Assembly (NCBI GenBank): GCA_945869935.1 | Contig: CAMBSA010000048.1 | Coordinates: forward strand, 1 to 8,605 | Reading direction: 5' to 3' | Source: Bordetella parapertussis | GTDB lineage: Bacteria > Pseudomonadota > Gammaproteobacteria > Burkholderiales > SG8-39 | Length of the DNA: 8,605 bases | Part shown: positions 1-5,672 of the stretch, piece after piece | Layout of the letters: each line of letters begins with the position of its first letter | Numbering within the stretch: the stretch's first letter is position 1 | Notes under the pieces: model-generated | Seen by the model: the letters and a program-made list of their open reading frames with translations, nothing else | Told to the model about the DNA's origin: nothing | Database searches by the model: none | Position numbers and translations under genes: made by a program

Positions 1-188
1 CGCAGGAAGAGGCGCTTGCAAATTGTGACTCCCCTACAAATCTGCTTTGGCTCATCAACAATACGGAAGCCGGTGGCGCCCTGAAATCGGGTGGTGAAAA
101 GAGCGCAACGCAGGAAGTGATGCCGTCGCAAAAACAGGCCGGACCCGCAGCGTTCAGTGATTTCAAACTGGATGTCGCAGCAACCTGA
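1..188 (+). CDS. C-terminal end of an unidentified protein (5' end outside window)
   Basis: This is the only plus-strand frame that stays open across the left edge: codons run from base 3 to a TGA at 186-188, while the other two plus frames stop at 25-27 and 82-84. About 61 residues are visible. They begin QEEALANCDSPTNLLWLINN, which looks like folded-domain sequence. The remainder is a hydrophilic tail rich in Ala, Gly, Ser, Lys and Gln that ends in DFKLDVAAT. There is no signal peptide or membrane segment in the visible part. I do not recognise the family. The TGA shares its last base with an ATG that opens the next small ORF (TGATG), an arrangement typical of translationally coupled genes. 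This suggests cotranscription toward prmB. That it is a real gene is an inference from the open frame and this junction. Confidence 0.5.
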   Translation, partial: QEEALANCDSPTNLLWLINNTEAGGALKSGGEKSATQEVMPSQKQAGPAAFSDFKLDVAAT

Positions 189-307
189 TGGACGCGCAAG
201 CCAATGAATCTCCGTGCGTCAGTTGCGGGATGATCCAGGACAGTCGTATCGCCCCCTCTGCCGTAGCTGATTCCCGAGATGCCGTCACCGCCTGGTATTC
301 ATGCTAA
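188..307 (+). CDS. Possible 39-residue small protein with a CxxC motif, coupled to prmB
   Basis: A short ORF starts with the ATG at 188-190, overlapping the upstream TGA (TGATG). It ends with TAA at 305-307, 7 nt inside prmB, whose ATG is at 301. The predicted protein starts MDAQANESPCVSCGMIQDSR and ends in AWYSC. It has Cys at about residues 10 and 13 (C-V-S-C-G, a possible metal or redox pair) and a third Cys at the C terminus. It has no hydrophobic segment. I do not recognise a family. The double overlap, at both ends, is the main argument for translation. The alternatives are that it is a fortuitous ORF, or a leader whose translation merely delivers ribosomes to prmB, which has no evident Shine-Dalgarno of its own. 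Confidence 0.35.
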   Translation: MDAQANESPCVSCGMIQDSRIAPSAVADSRDAVTAWYSC

Positions 308-1212
308 AGGAATTGGCCAAGACTCGATCCATTTCCGCACGAACCTGGATTCTTCGTGCGACGCAAAGATTGACGACCGCAGAATTATTCTTCGGCCACG
401 GCACGGGTGATCCGTCCGGGGAGGCGTTCTGGATCGCAGCACATGCGCTCAAATGCGATTTCGACTACTTGGCGGGGTTCCCGCAGACAAGGCTGACGGT
501 CGAGCAGCGCCGCGTTGCGGACCAAGTTCTCGAGCGGAGGGTAACGACGCGCAAACCCCTCGCCTATATTCTTGGCGAAGCGTGGCTGACAGGAGTGCGC
601 TTTCTTGTCGACGAACGCGTGATAGTGCCGCGCTCATTCATTGCAGAAACAATCGATTCCGCCCTTCCAACGTGGCTCCCCCATCGGGTGGCGACCGTGT
701 TGGATCTTTGCACCGGATCAGGCTGTCTTGCGATCTTGTTGGCGCGGCACTTTCGGCGTGCCCAGGTCGACGGTGTCGATCTGTCGGATGATGCATTGGC
801 GGTTGCACGATTGAACGTGCGCATGCATCGCCTTTCCCACCGCGTCCATCCGATTCGTTCTAACCTGTTTCGCAGCCTTGGAAAAAAACGCTACGACCTG
901 ATCGTTTCAAATCCACCTTATGTGAAGGATTCGTCGATGAGGCGACTGCCAGCCGAGTATCGGCACGAGCCGAAACAGGCCCTCGCGGGAGGCAAGGATG
1001 GGCTCGACCTCGTGCGGCGCATTCTGCGCGATGCGCCGATACATCTCGAAGCAGAAGGCGTGCTTGTCTGCGAAATCGGGCATAACCGCAAGGCGCTCGA
1101 GGACGCTTATCCGACGCATCCGTTCATCTGGCTTTCGACCGAATTCGGTAGCGACGAGGTCTTCCTGATTAATCGCGAAGGTCTGATAAAGCAAGCATCA
1201 CCGTCACGGTGA
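301..1212 (+). CDS. prmB: Ribosomal protein L3 N5-glutamine methyltransferase PrmB
   Basis: PrmB uses S-adenosylmethionine to methylate a conserved glutamine side chain of ribosomal protein L3 (Gln150 in E. coli), aiding 50S assembly in the cytosol. The 303-residue length fits the family. The N-terminal helical domain carries ELFFGHGT (about residues 28-35), a signature separating PrmB from the release-factor enzyme PrmC. The Rossmann methyltransferase domain has the SAM-binding motif VLDLCTGSGCLAI (133-145), an acidic loop at VDLSDDAL (159-166) and the catalytic SNPPYV (203-208). EYRHEP (219-224) and the LAGGKDGL stretch that follows resemble E. coli PrmB closely. The ATG at 301 has no clear Shine-Dalgarno; AAGG lies just inside the gene before an in-frame TTG at 313. 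It overlaps a small upstream ORF by 7 nt, so coupling is likely. The final codons form the left arm of the terminator shared with dksA. Confidence 0.95.
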   Translation: MLKELAKTRSISARTWILRATQRLTTAELFFGHGTGDPSGEAFWIAAHALKCDFDYLAGFPQTRLTVEQRRVADQVLERRVTTRKPLAYILGEAWLTGVRFLVDERVIVPRSFIAETIDSALPTWLPHRVATVLDLCTGSGCLAILLARHFRRAQVDGVDLSDDALAVARLNVRMHRLSHRVHPIRSNLFRSLGKKRYDLIVSNPPYVKDSSMRRLPAEYRHEPKQALAGGKDGLDLVRRILRDAPIHLEAEGVLVCEIGHNRKALEDAYPTHPFIWLSTEFGSDEVFLINREGLIKQASPSR

Positions 1213-1221
1213 TGCTTGCTT
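1189..1221. terminator. Bidirectional terminator between convergent prmB and dksA
   Basis: A perfect 16-bp inverted repeat occupies 1189-1204 and 1206-1221 around a single central base. In RNA it would fold as about 15 bp with a 3-nt loop. The left arm is the last coding part of prmB, and the prmB TGA (1210-1212) sits inside the right arm. The dksA stop (1222-1224) directly abuts the repeat. Read on the minus strand the stem is followed by TTTATCAG, a short T-run; on the plus strand the arm ends in TT followed by CTAACG, with little T tract. It therefore probably works best for dksA, with a weaker or structural 3'-end role for prmB. Confidence 0.8.
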
Positions 1222-1641
1222 CTAACGCGAACTTTGGCGCTCTCGCAGTTCGTCCAGTGTCTTGCAGTCGATGCACAACGTTGCCGTCGGCCGTGCTTCA
1301 AGCCGCTTGAGCCCGATTTCGGCCCCGCACTTGTCGCACCAACCGTAATCCTGCGTATCGATCCTAACGATCATCTGGTCGATTCGTTTTAACAACTTTC
1401 TCTCACGATCACGATTCCGCAATTCGGTCGCCATATCCGCTTCCTGCGTGGCACGGTCGTTGGGATCCGCAAAAACCGTTGCCTCGACCTGCATCGCATG
1501 AACGGTACGCTCGATGTCATCTGAAAGGTCCCACTTAACAGATTCGAGAATTTGGCGAAAATGCGCCCGTTGAGGCGCATTCATATACTCTTCGCCCTTC
1601 TTGATCGCATAAGGGATAAAACTTTTTTGCGGGATATCCAA
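1222..1641 (-). CDS. dksA: RNA polymerase-binding transcription factor DksA
   Basis: DksA binds in the RNA polymerase secondary channel and, with ppGpp, represses rRNA and tRNA promoters and activates many biosynthetic ones. The sequence shows GEEYMNAPQRAHFR leading into the coiled coil and the tip motif ADPNDRATQEA, with both aspartates that are functionally critical in E. coli (D71 and D74). ELRNRDRERKLLKRID follows, and then a complete four-Cys zinc finger, CDKCG with 17 residues to CIDC. This is the zinc-bearing classical form. The start is uncertain. The frame is open to a TTG at 1698 (158 aa) without a Shine-Dalgarno. The TTG at 1641 has AGGA 7 nt upstream and gives 139 aa, so I use it. 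The ATG at 1584 (MNAPQ) would remove the conserved GEEY. E. coli DksA is 151 aa. The gene is monocistronic here, transcribed divergently from the tRNA operon and convergently with prmB. Confidence 0.93.
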   Translation of the reverse strand: MDIPQKSFIPYAIKKGEEYMNAPQRAHFRQILESVKWDLSDDIERTVHAMQVEATVFADPNDRATQEADMATELRNRDRERKLLKRIDQMIVRIDTQDYGWCDKCGAEIGLKRLEARPTATLCIDCKTLDELRERQSSR

Positions 1642-1732
1642 TGACTGTTCCTGAAGAAATGATTTGTTTTTGATACCAGAAAGAACGTGCACCGGCAAGC
1701 CGGAGCGGTTCGTGTGAGAGTGTATGCATTCA

Positions 1733-1761
1733 TTGTGATGATTTTATACTCGGCGTAGAAT
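1733..1761 (+). promoter_or_regulatory. Candidate sigma70-type promoter of the tRNA operon
   Basis: TTGTGA (1733-1738) and TAGAAT (1756-1761) are separated by an ideal 17-bp spacer and lie just before the first tRNA. Transcription would begin near 1768, only about 4 nt before mature tRNA-Pro. The -10 matches consensus at 5 of 6 positions and the -35 at 4 of 6. The stretch after the -10 is AATGTCC, so it does not have a strongly GC-rich discriminator. Confidence 0.55.
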
Positions 1762-1769
1762 AATGTCCT
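1741..1769 (-). promoter_or_regulatory. Candidate sigma70-type promoter of dksA
   Basis: On the minus strand AGGACA (plus positions 1764-1769; 4 of 6 matches to TTGACA) is separated by 17 bp from TAAAAT (plus positions 1741-1746; 5 of 6 matches to TATAAT). Transcription would begin near 1734, giving a leader of about 90 nt to the TTG at 1641. It overlaps the tRNA-operon promoter on the other strand. It is assigned by eye from consensus and position only. Confidence 0.45.
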
Positions 1770-1771
1770 CG

Positions 1772-1848
1772 CGGGGTGTAGCGCAGCCTGGTAGCGCGCT
1801 TGCTTTGGGAGCAAGATGTCGGGAGTTCGAATCTCTCCACCCCGACCA
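1772..1848 (+). tRNA. tRNA-Pro (anticodon TGG)
   Basis: This is a 77-nt complete cloverleaf with encoded CCA. The acceptor arm CGGGGTG pairs with CACCCCG. The D-arm GCGC...GCGC, anticodon stem CTTGC/GCAAG with loop TTTGGGA (anticodon TGG), and T-arm GGGAG TTCGAAT CTCTC are intact. It decodes proline CCN codons, mainly CCA and CCG. It is the first gene of a three-tRNA operon. Confidence 0.97.
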
Positions 1849-1890
1849 AGTATGCGTGAGCCTCTCGTGCCCGGTGCGTCGGTTTTCAAC

Positions 1891-1967
1891 GTGCCCGTAG
1901 CTCAACTGGATAGAGCACCAGCCTTCTAAGCTGGGGGTTGTGGGTTCGATTCCCGCCGGGCGCGCCA
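1891..1967 (+). tRNA. tRNA-Arg (anticodon TCT)
   Basis: This is a 77-nt cloverleaf with encoded CCA. The acceptor arm GTGCCCG pairs with CGGGCGC (one T-G wobble at the second pair). The D-arm is GCTC...GAGC, the anticodon stem is CCAGC/GCTGG with loop CTTCTAA (anticodon TCT), and the T-arm is GTGGG TTCGATT CCCGC. It reads the AGA/AGG arginine codons. It lies 42 nt after tRNA-Pro with no promoter or terminator between, consistent with one precursor transcript. Confidence 0.97.
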
Positions 1968-1972
1968 GATAA

Positions 1973-1993
1973 TTTGAAGTAAAAGTTTGAAGT
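1973..1993 (+). repeat. Short direct repeat in the tRNA-Arg/tRNA-His spacer
   Basis: The 8-mer TTTGAAGT occurs at 1973-1980 and again at 1986-1993, a 13-nt period, within the A/T-rich 31-nt spacer between tRNA-Arg and tRNA-His. It probably reflects a small slippage duplication of spacer sequence. No function is evident. Confidence 0.5.
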
Positions 1994-1998
1994 GCAAC

Positions 1999-2075
1999 GG
2001 TGGCTGTAGCTCAGCTGGTAGAGTCCCGGATTGTGATTCCGGTTGTCGCGGGTTCGAGTCCCGTCAGCCACCCCA
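1999..2075 (+). tRNA. tRNA-His (anticodon GTG)
   Basis: This is a 77-nt cloverleaf that closely matches E. coli tRNA-His, including the extra 5' G (position -1) opposite the discriminator C that is the identity element for histidyl-tRNA synthetase. The acceptor arm is GTGGCTG/CAGCCAC. The anticodon loop TTGTGAT has anticodon GTG, the T-arm is CGGG TTCGAGT CCCG, and CCA is encoded. The last D-stem pair is a G-T wobble. It is the final gene of the Pro-Arg-His operon, 4 nt before the terminator stem. Confidence 0.97.
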
Positions 2076-2079
2076 GTTA

Positions 2080-2115
2080 AAACAAGAAGGCCACCTACGG
2101 GTGGCCTTCTTGTTT
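2080..2115 (+). terminator. Rho-independent terminator of the tRNA operon (TACG tetraloop)
   Basis: A perfect 16-bp stem (2080-2095 with 2100-2115) closes on the loop TACG, which in RNA is C(UACG)G, a member of the exceptionally stable UNCG tetraloop class. The inner half is GC-rich (GGCCACC/GGTGGCC). The outer half is A-rich on the left and TTCTTGTTT on the right, giving the T-rich 3' side. It begins 4 nt after the tRNA-His CCA. On the minus strand the stem is followed by TTAACTGG, so it could also back up pnp termination. Confidence 0.9.
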
Positions 2116-2134
2116 CTGGATATTGCAGAAAAGT

Positions 2135-2161
2135 TAAGGGGCGCCATGATGGCACCCCTTA
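2135..2161 (-). terminator. Rho-independent terminator of pnp
   Basis: An 11-bp stem with a 5-nt loop starts 20 nt past the pnp stop codon. One position is a C-A mismatch if read on the plus strand but a G-U wobble on the minus strand, so the structure is only continuous in minus-strand RNA. On that strand it is followed by ACTTTTCTG, a T-rich tail. This supports its assignment to pnp rather than to the tRNA operon. Confidence 0.85.
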
Positions 2162-2181
2162 TTACTCCAGCGATTCTGCGA

Positions 2182-4284
2182 TTACTGGGCGGCTTCCTGT
2201 TCCTTGATTGCCTTCATTGAAAGTCGCACACGGCCCTTTTCGTCGGATTCGAGCACTTTGACTTTCACGATCTGTCCTTCTTTCAGATGGTCGGCAACGC
2301 TTGCTACCCTCTGTTCGCTGATTTGCGAGATATGCAGGAGCCCGTCACGGCCCGGGAGGACCTGAACGATGGCACCGAAATCGAGTAGCTTCAATACCGT
2401 ACCTTCGTAGATTCGCCCTACTTCGACATCTGCAGTAATGTCTTCGATACGTTTCCTCGCAGCCTCTCCGCCTTCGTGGGAGATACAGGCGATGGAAATC
2501 GTTCCGTCGTCGGATATTTCGATCGTCGTTCCGGTCTCTTCCTGAATGCCTCGGATAACAACGCCACCTTTGCCGATCACATCACGAATCTTCTCGGGAT
2601 TGATCTTCAGCTTGATGATGCGTGGCGCGAAGCTGGAGATTTCCGTACGGGATCCGTCGATCGACCGCTTCATAAGTTCAAGAATATGCATGCGCGCCTC
2701 CTGGGCCTGCGCGAGCGCAACCTGCATGATTTCCTTGGTGATGCCTTCGATCTTGATGTCCATCTGAAGTGCGGTGATGCCCTGATCGGTACCGGCGACC
2801 TTGAAGTCCATGTCACCGAGGTGATCCTCATCGCCAAGAATGTCGGTCAGAACGGCGAATCGCGTGCCTTCCTTGATAAGTCCCATGGCGATTCCTGCAA
2901 CGTGCGCTTTGGTCGGGACGCCCGCATCCATGAGCGCCAGACTTCCACCGCATACCGAGGCCATCGACGAGGAACCGTTTGACTCGGTAATTTCGGATAC
3001 TACCCGGATCGAGTAACCGAACTCTTCGGCGGGTGGCAACATGTTCATCAGTGCACGCTTCGCCAGTCGGCCATGACCAATTTCACGACGCTTGGGCGTC
3101 CCTACACGGCCCGTCTCGCCGGTCGCATAGGGCGGCATGTTGTAATGCATCATGAAACGATCTTTGTATTCGCCCATGAGCGCATCGATGATCTGCTCGT
3201 CCCGTCCGGTACCGAGTGTCGCAATGACTAGCGCTTGAGTTTCACCTCGTGTGAAAAGAGCTGAACCGTGCGTACGCGGGAGCACGCCAAGGCGAATATC
3301 GATCGGCCTCACGGTGCGCGTATCACGACCGTCTATGCGGGGTTCGCCATCAAGTATCTGGCTTCGAACGATCTTCGATTCAAGTCCAAACATAATATCA
3401 CCCACCAGATTGGAGTCAGGCGGCGTGTCTGTACCGCCGGAGAGGGTTTCCTTCACTTGCTTGCTGATTTCAGAAAGGCGTGTGCTGCGGAGCTGCTTGC
3501 TGCGGATCTTGTAGGCTTCACGCAATTGCACTTCGGCGAGTTCGGTGATCTTTGCGATCAGAGGTTCGTTCTTTGGCGCTGCCTTCCAGTCCCAAGAAGG
3601 TTTTGCAGCCTGGTCGGCAAGTTCATGAATGGCCTGCACTGCCGCTTGCATTTGCTCATGGCCGAATACCACGCTGCCCAGCATTACGTCCTCGGGCAAC
3701 TCTTTCGCCTCGGACTCGACCATCAACACTGCATGTTCGGTTCCGGCTACAACGAGATTCAGATCGCTTTCCTTCAACTGGCTGGCCGTAGGATTGAGGA
3801 TGTATTGACCATTGATATAGCCCACACGCGCGGCACCGATCGGGCCGTTGAAAGGAATTCCCGATAGCGTGAGTGCGGCGGACACACCGATCATTGCAGC
3901 GATGTCCGGATCAACTTCAGGGTTGACCGACATCACTGTAGCAACGACCTGAACTTCGTTATAGAAGCCTTCGGGAAACAGAGGCCGGATTGGGCGGTCG
4001 ATCAGGCGGCTGGTAAGAATCTCTTTTTCTGACGGACGGCCCTCGCGTTTGAAGAATCCCCCCGGGATCTTTCCTGCCGCGTAGGTTTTCTCTATGTAGT
4101 CGCAGGTTAGCGGAAAAAAATCCTGTCCCGGTTTGGCATTTTTTGCGCCGACCACTGTGCAAAGGACGACGGTATCGTCCATGTTGACAATGACTGCGCC
4201 GTGCGACTGACGCGCGATTTCTCCAGTTTCCAGCGTTACCTGGTGGGCGCCGTACTGAAAGGATTTACGAATGGGATTGGGCAT
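2182..4284 (-). CDS. pnp: Polynucleotide phosphorylase (PNPase)
   Basis: PNPase is a homotrimeric 3'-5' phosphorolytic exoribonuclease that releases nucleoside diphosphates and can add tails in reverse. It is a core component of the RNA degradosome. The 700 residues fit the family. The order is a first RNase PH-like domain (about 10-140) with [12 protein letters not shown] and RPIRPLFP, a helical linker (about 240-300), and a second RNase PH domain (about 315-545). The second domain contains [15 protein letters not shown], in which D487, D493 and K495 match the E. coli catalytic residues D486, D492 and K494. A KH domain (about 555-615) has VIGKGG and an S1 domain (about 621-690) has [18 protein letters not shown]. 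The ATG at 4284 gives the expected N terminus, though its Shine-Dalgarno is weak (AGAGA about 12 nt upstream). The gene follows rpsO, as in E. coli. Confidence 0.98.
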   Translation of the reverse strand: MPNPIRKSFQYGAHQVTLETGEIARQSHGAVIVNMDDTVVLCTVVGAKNAKPGQDFFPLTCDYIEKTYAAGKIPGGFFKREGRPSEKEILTSRLIDRPIRPLFPEGFYNEVQVVATVMSVNPEVDPDIAAMIGVSAALTLSGIPFNGPIGAARVGYINGQYILNPTASQLKESDLNLVVAGTEHAVLMVESEAKELPEDVMLGSVVFGHEQMQAAVQAIHELADQAAKPSWDWKAAPKNEPLIAKITELAEVQLREAYKIRSKQLRSTRLSEISKQVKETLSGGTDTPPDSNLVGDIMFGLESKIVRSQILDGEPRIDGRDTRTVRPIDIRLGVLPRTHGSALFTRGETQALVIATLGTGRDEQIIDALMGEYKDRFMMHYNMPPYATGETGRVGTPKRREIGHGRLAKRALMNMLPPAEEFGYSIRVVSEITESNGSSSMASVCGGSLALMDAGVPTKAHVAGIAMGLIKEGTRFAVLTDILGDEDHLGDMDFKVAGTDQGITALQMDIKIEGITKEIMQVALAQAQEARMHILELMKRSIDGSRTEISSFAPRIIKLKINPEKIRDVIGKGGVVIRGIQEETGTTIEISDDGTISIACISHEGGEAARKRIEDITADVEVGRIYEGTVLKLLDFGAIVQVLPGRDGLLHISQISEQRVASVADHLKEGQIVKVKVLESDEKGRVRLSMKAIKEQEAAQ

Positions 4285-4315
4285 TGGTATTGGGTCTCTG
4301 ATTTCTTGTCATACG

Positions 4316-4342
4316 AAAGGGCGCATCGCTGATGCGCCCCCT
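4316..4342 (-). promoter_or_regulatory. Stem-loop in the pnp leader
   Basis: A 9-bp GC-rich perfect stem (4319-4327 with 4331-4339, loop of 3 nt) extends to 12 bp on the minus strand through two G-U pairs and one A-U pair. It is followed by TTTCGTATG and ends about 31 nt before the pnp ATG. It could be a second, weak terminator or attenuator, or a leader structure that controls pnp. In E. coli the pnp leader is a longer hairpin cut by RNase III for autoregulation; this stem is short for RNase III. I see no convincing pnp promoter between it and the rpsO terminator. Confidence 0.6.
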
Positions 4343-4365
4343 ATGGAAGATTGAAAAGCTGAAGT

Positions 4366-4399
4366 AAAAACGCCCACCCGGTAATCGGTGTGGGCGTTT
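4366..4399 (-). terminator. Rho-independent terminator downstream of rpsO
   Basis: In minus-strand RNA a 10-bp stem AAACGCCCAC/GTGGGCGTTT (4390-4399 with 4368-4377) is extended by three inner CCG/CGG pairs across a one-base bulge and closes on a 5-nt loop. It runs into TTTTT (plus positions 4366-4370). It starts 6 nt after the rpsO stop. It matches the position of the rpsO terminator in E. coli, where readthrough and a separate promoter both feed pnp. Confidence 0.9.
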
Positions 4400-4405
4400 G
4401 CAGGT

Positions 4406-4675
4406 CTACTTGCGTAGGCCGAGCTTCTCGATGAGTTGCCGGTACTTATCGGCATTCGTGCGTTTCAGATAATCGAGCAGCTTACGTCTCTGGCTTACCA
4501 GCATCAGAAGGCCTCGACGTGAATGATGATCTTTCACGTGCATCTTGAAATGATCAGTCAGCCCGTTGATACGGGCAGTGATCAGGGCAACCTGCACTTC
4601 GGGCGACCCGGTGTCGCCTTTGGCTCGTTGATTCTCGGTAATGATTTGCGCGCGTTGCGCAATCGTGACTTGCAT
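4406..4675 (-). CDS. rpsO: 30S ribosomal protein S15
   Basis: S15 is a primary 16S rRNA-binding protein. It recognises the central-domain three-way junction, nucleates platform assembly, and contributes to an intersubunit bridge. The length is 89 residues, exactly the E. coli length. [16 protein letters not shown] (about 21-36), [10 protein letters not shown] (48-57) and [12 protein letters not shown] (59-70) are hallmark rRNA-contact segments, and the C terminus LIEKLGLRK is canonical. The ATG at 4675 has no strong Shine-Dalgarno. A small hairpin (6-bp arms TTGCGC/GCGCAA) lies within codons 5-10, in the region where S15 autoregulatory structures are found in some bacteria. The gene has its own candidate promoter downstream of truB and its own terminator before pnp. 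Confidence 0.98.
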   Translation of the reverse strand: MQVTIAQRAQIITENQRAKGDTGSPEVQVALITARINGLTDHFKMHVKDHHSRRGLLMLVSQRRKLLDYLKRTNADKYRQLIEKLGLRK

Positions 4676-4717
4676 GTCGTCTACACTCGCGTTGTCGTTG
4701 GACTGGGAAAGCCGCGC

Positions 4718-4747
4718 ATTTTAGCCTGAAATCATTGTGTTCCACAA
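4718..4747 (-). promoter_or_regulatory. Candidate rpsO promoter with GC-rich discriminator
   Basis: On the minus strand TTGTGG (plus positions 4742-4747) is followed after 18 bp by TAAAAT (plus positions 4718-4723), and then by GCGCGGC before the predicted start near 4711. A GC-only discriminator is typical of promoters inhibited by ppGpp and DksA in proteobacteria. The leader would be about 36 nt. The -35 is weak and the spacer one base longer than ideal, so this is a candidate only. Confidence 0.5.
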
Positions 4748-4764
4748 GGAGTTCCGTATATTTT

Positions 4765-5670
4765 TTACTGATTTTCCTGAGTCATGCCGCGTTGGACCGA
4801 AAGGACGCAGTCCTCGAGGCGTCCCAAACCCAGAAATACTCCGTCCTGTGAGTACACCCGCACGGTTCCGTCAGGGCCAGGACAGGAGCCAACCATTCGG
4901 CCGTGTCTAAATCGCACCGCATTTTCCAAGCTCAGGTCAACACGTGGGCGCGCTGCTGCCAGCGTATCCGGCGGAAGGAGCCACCCATCGATGCTCTTGC
5001 GGTTCGCCGATTCTTCTACGAGGTGAAGCGCGATCGCATCATCCAGTCGGAAATTACCCACCCGGGTGCGCTGCAAAGCCGATAGATGCGCGCCGCAACC
5101 GAGCATTTCACCAATATCCTCGGCGAGCACCCTAATATAGGTTCCCTTGCTGCAGTCAACCAGAATTTGTGCCAAGGGACCATTAAAGTCCACTAGATCA
5201 ATGTTATAGATCATTACCTTACGTGGCGGACGTTCAACGGTCTCGCCGCGCCTTGCCAAGGTATAGAGCGCCTGCCCATTGCGTTTGAGTGCCGAATGCA
5301 TTGGCGGGATTTGTTCGATTTCTCCGCGGAATCGTTCCAGAACTGCCGCAAGCTGATCACGGTCTGTGTCGGGGCGGACTTCGGATAGAACTTCGCCTTC
5401 TGCGTCTCCGGTGCTGGTTCGGATACCAAGGCGAATTTCAGCGCGGTAGGCCTTTCCCGCGTCCAGCATTTCTGAGGATAGCTTTGTTGCCTCCCCCAAA
5501 CACACTGGAAGCAAACCGGACGCTAGAGGATCCAGGGTTCCGGTATGGCCTGCGCGCAATGCACCGTAAGCACGCCGCGCGCGTTGCAACGCAGCATTTG
5601 AACTGATGCCCAAGGGCTTATCGAGCAACAAGACCCCGCTTACGCGGCGGTGAAACGGTTTGCCCAGCAA
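4765..5670 (-). CDS. truB: tRNA pseudouridine-55 synthase TruB
   Basis: TruB isomerises uridine 55 in the T-loop of nearly all elongator tRNAs to pseudouridine and also acts as a tRNA-folding chaperone. The 301 residues fit the family. SGVLLLDKPLGISSN (11-25) is the conserved N-terminal motif. GHTGTLDPLASG (41-52) contains the catalytic Asp, D47 (E. coli D48). KAYRAE (73-78) holds the conserved active-site Tyr, and IPPMHSALK and CSKGTYIR (173-180) follow. A C-terminal PUA-like region (about 230-295) completes the bacterial enzyme. The only reasonable start is TTG at 5670, 2 nt after the rbfA stop (TAGCCTTG). There is no ATG in frame upstream, and starting at a later codon would cut into the core. 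This suggests translation coupled to rbfA. Confidence 0.97.
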   Translation of the reverse strand: MLGKPFHRRVSGVLLLDKPLGISSNAALQRARRAYGALRAGHTGTLDPLASGLLPVCLGEATKLSSEMLDAGKAYRAEIRLGIRTSTGDAEGEVLSEVRPDTDRDQLAAVLERFRGEIEQIPPMHSALKRNGQALYTLARRGETVERPPRKVMIYNIDLVDFNGPLAQILVDCSKGTYIRVLAEDIGEMLGCGAHLSALQRTRVGNFRLDDAIALHLVEESANRKSIDGWLLPPDTLAAARPRVDLSLENAVRFRHGRMVGSCPGPDGTVRVYSQDGVFLGLGRLEDCVLSVQRGMTQENQ

Positions 5671-5672
5671 GG

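Noticed and set aside
453..791. Second plus-strand frame (112 codons) within prmB
   Set aside because: It overlaps the conserved SAM-binding region of prmB in another frame and has Arg/Ser-rich composition typical of a shadow frame.
1772..2075. The tRNA cluster as an integration (att) site
   Set aside because: No integrase gene and no duplicated tRNA 3' end was seen in the window; the downstream sequence is simply the terminator and pnp.
1886..2155. Minus-strand open frame (89 codons) across tRNA-Arg and tRNA-His
   Set aside because: It is antisense to two intact tRNA genes and a terminator. Translated tRNA sequence of this kind is a common false prediction.
3268..3867. Plus-strand open frame (199 codons) opposite pnp
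   Set aside because: It is fully antisense to conserved PNPase core sequence, and no protein family is visible.
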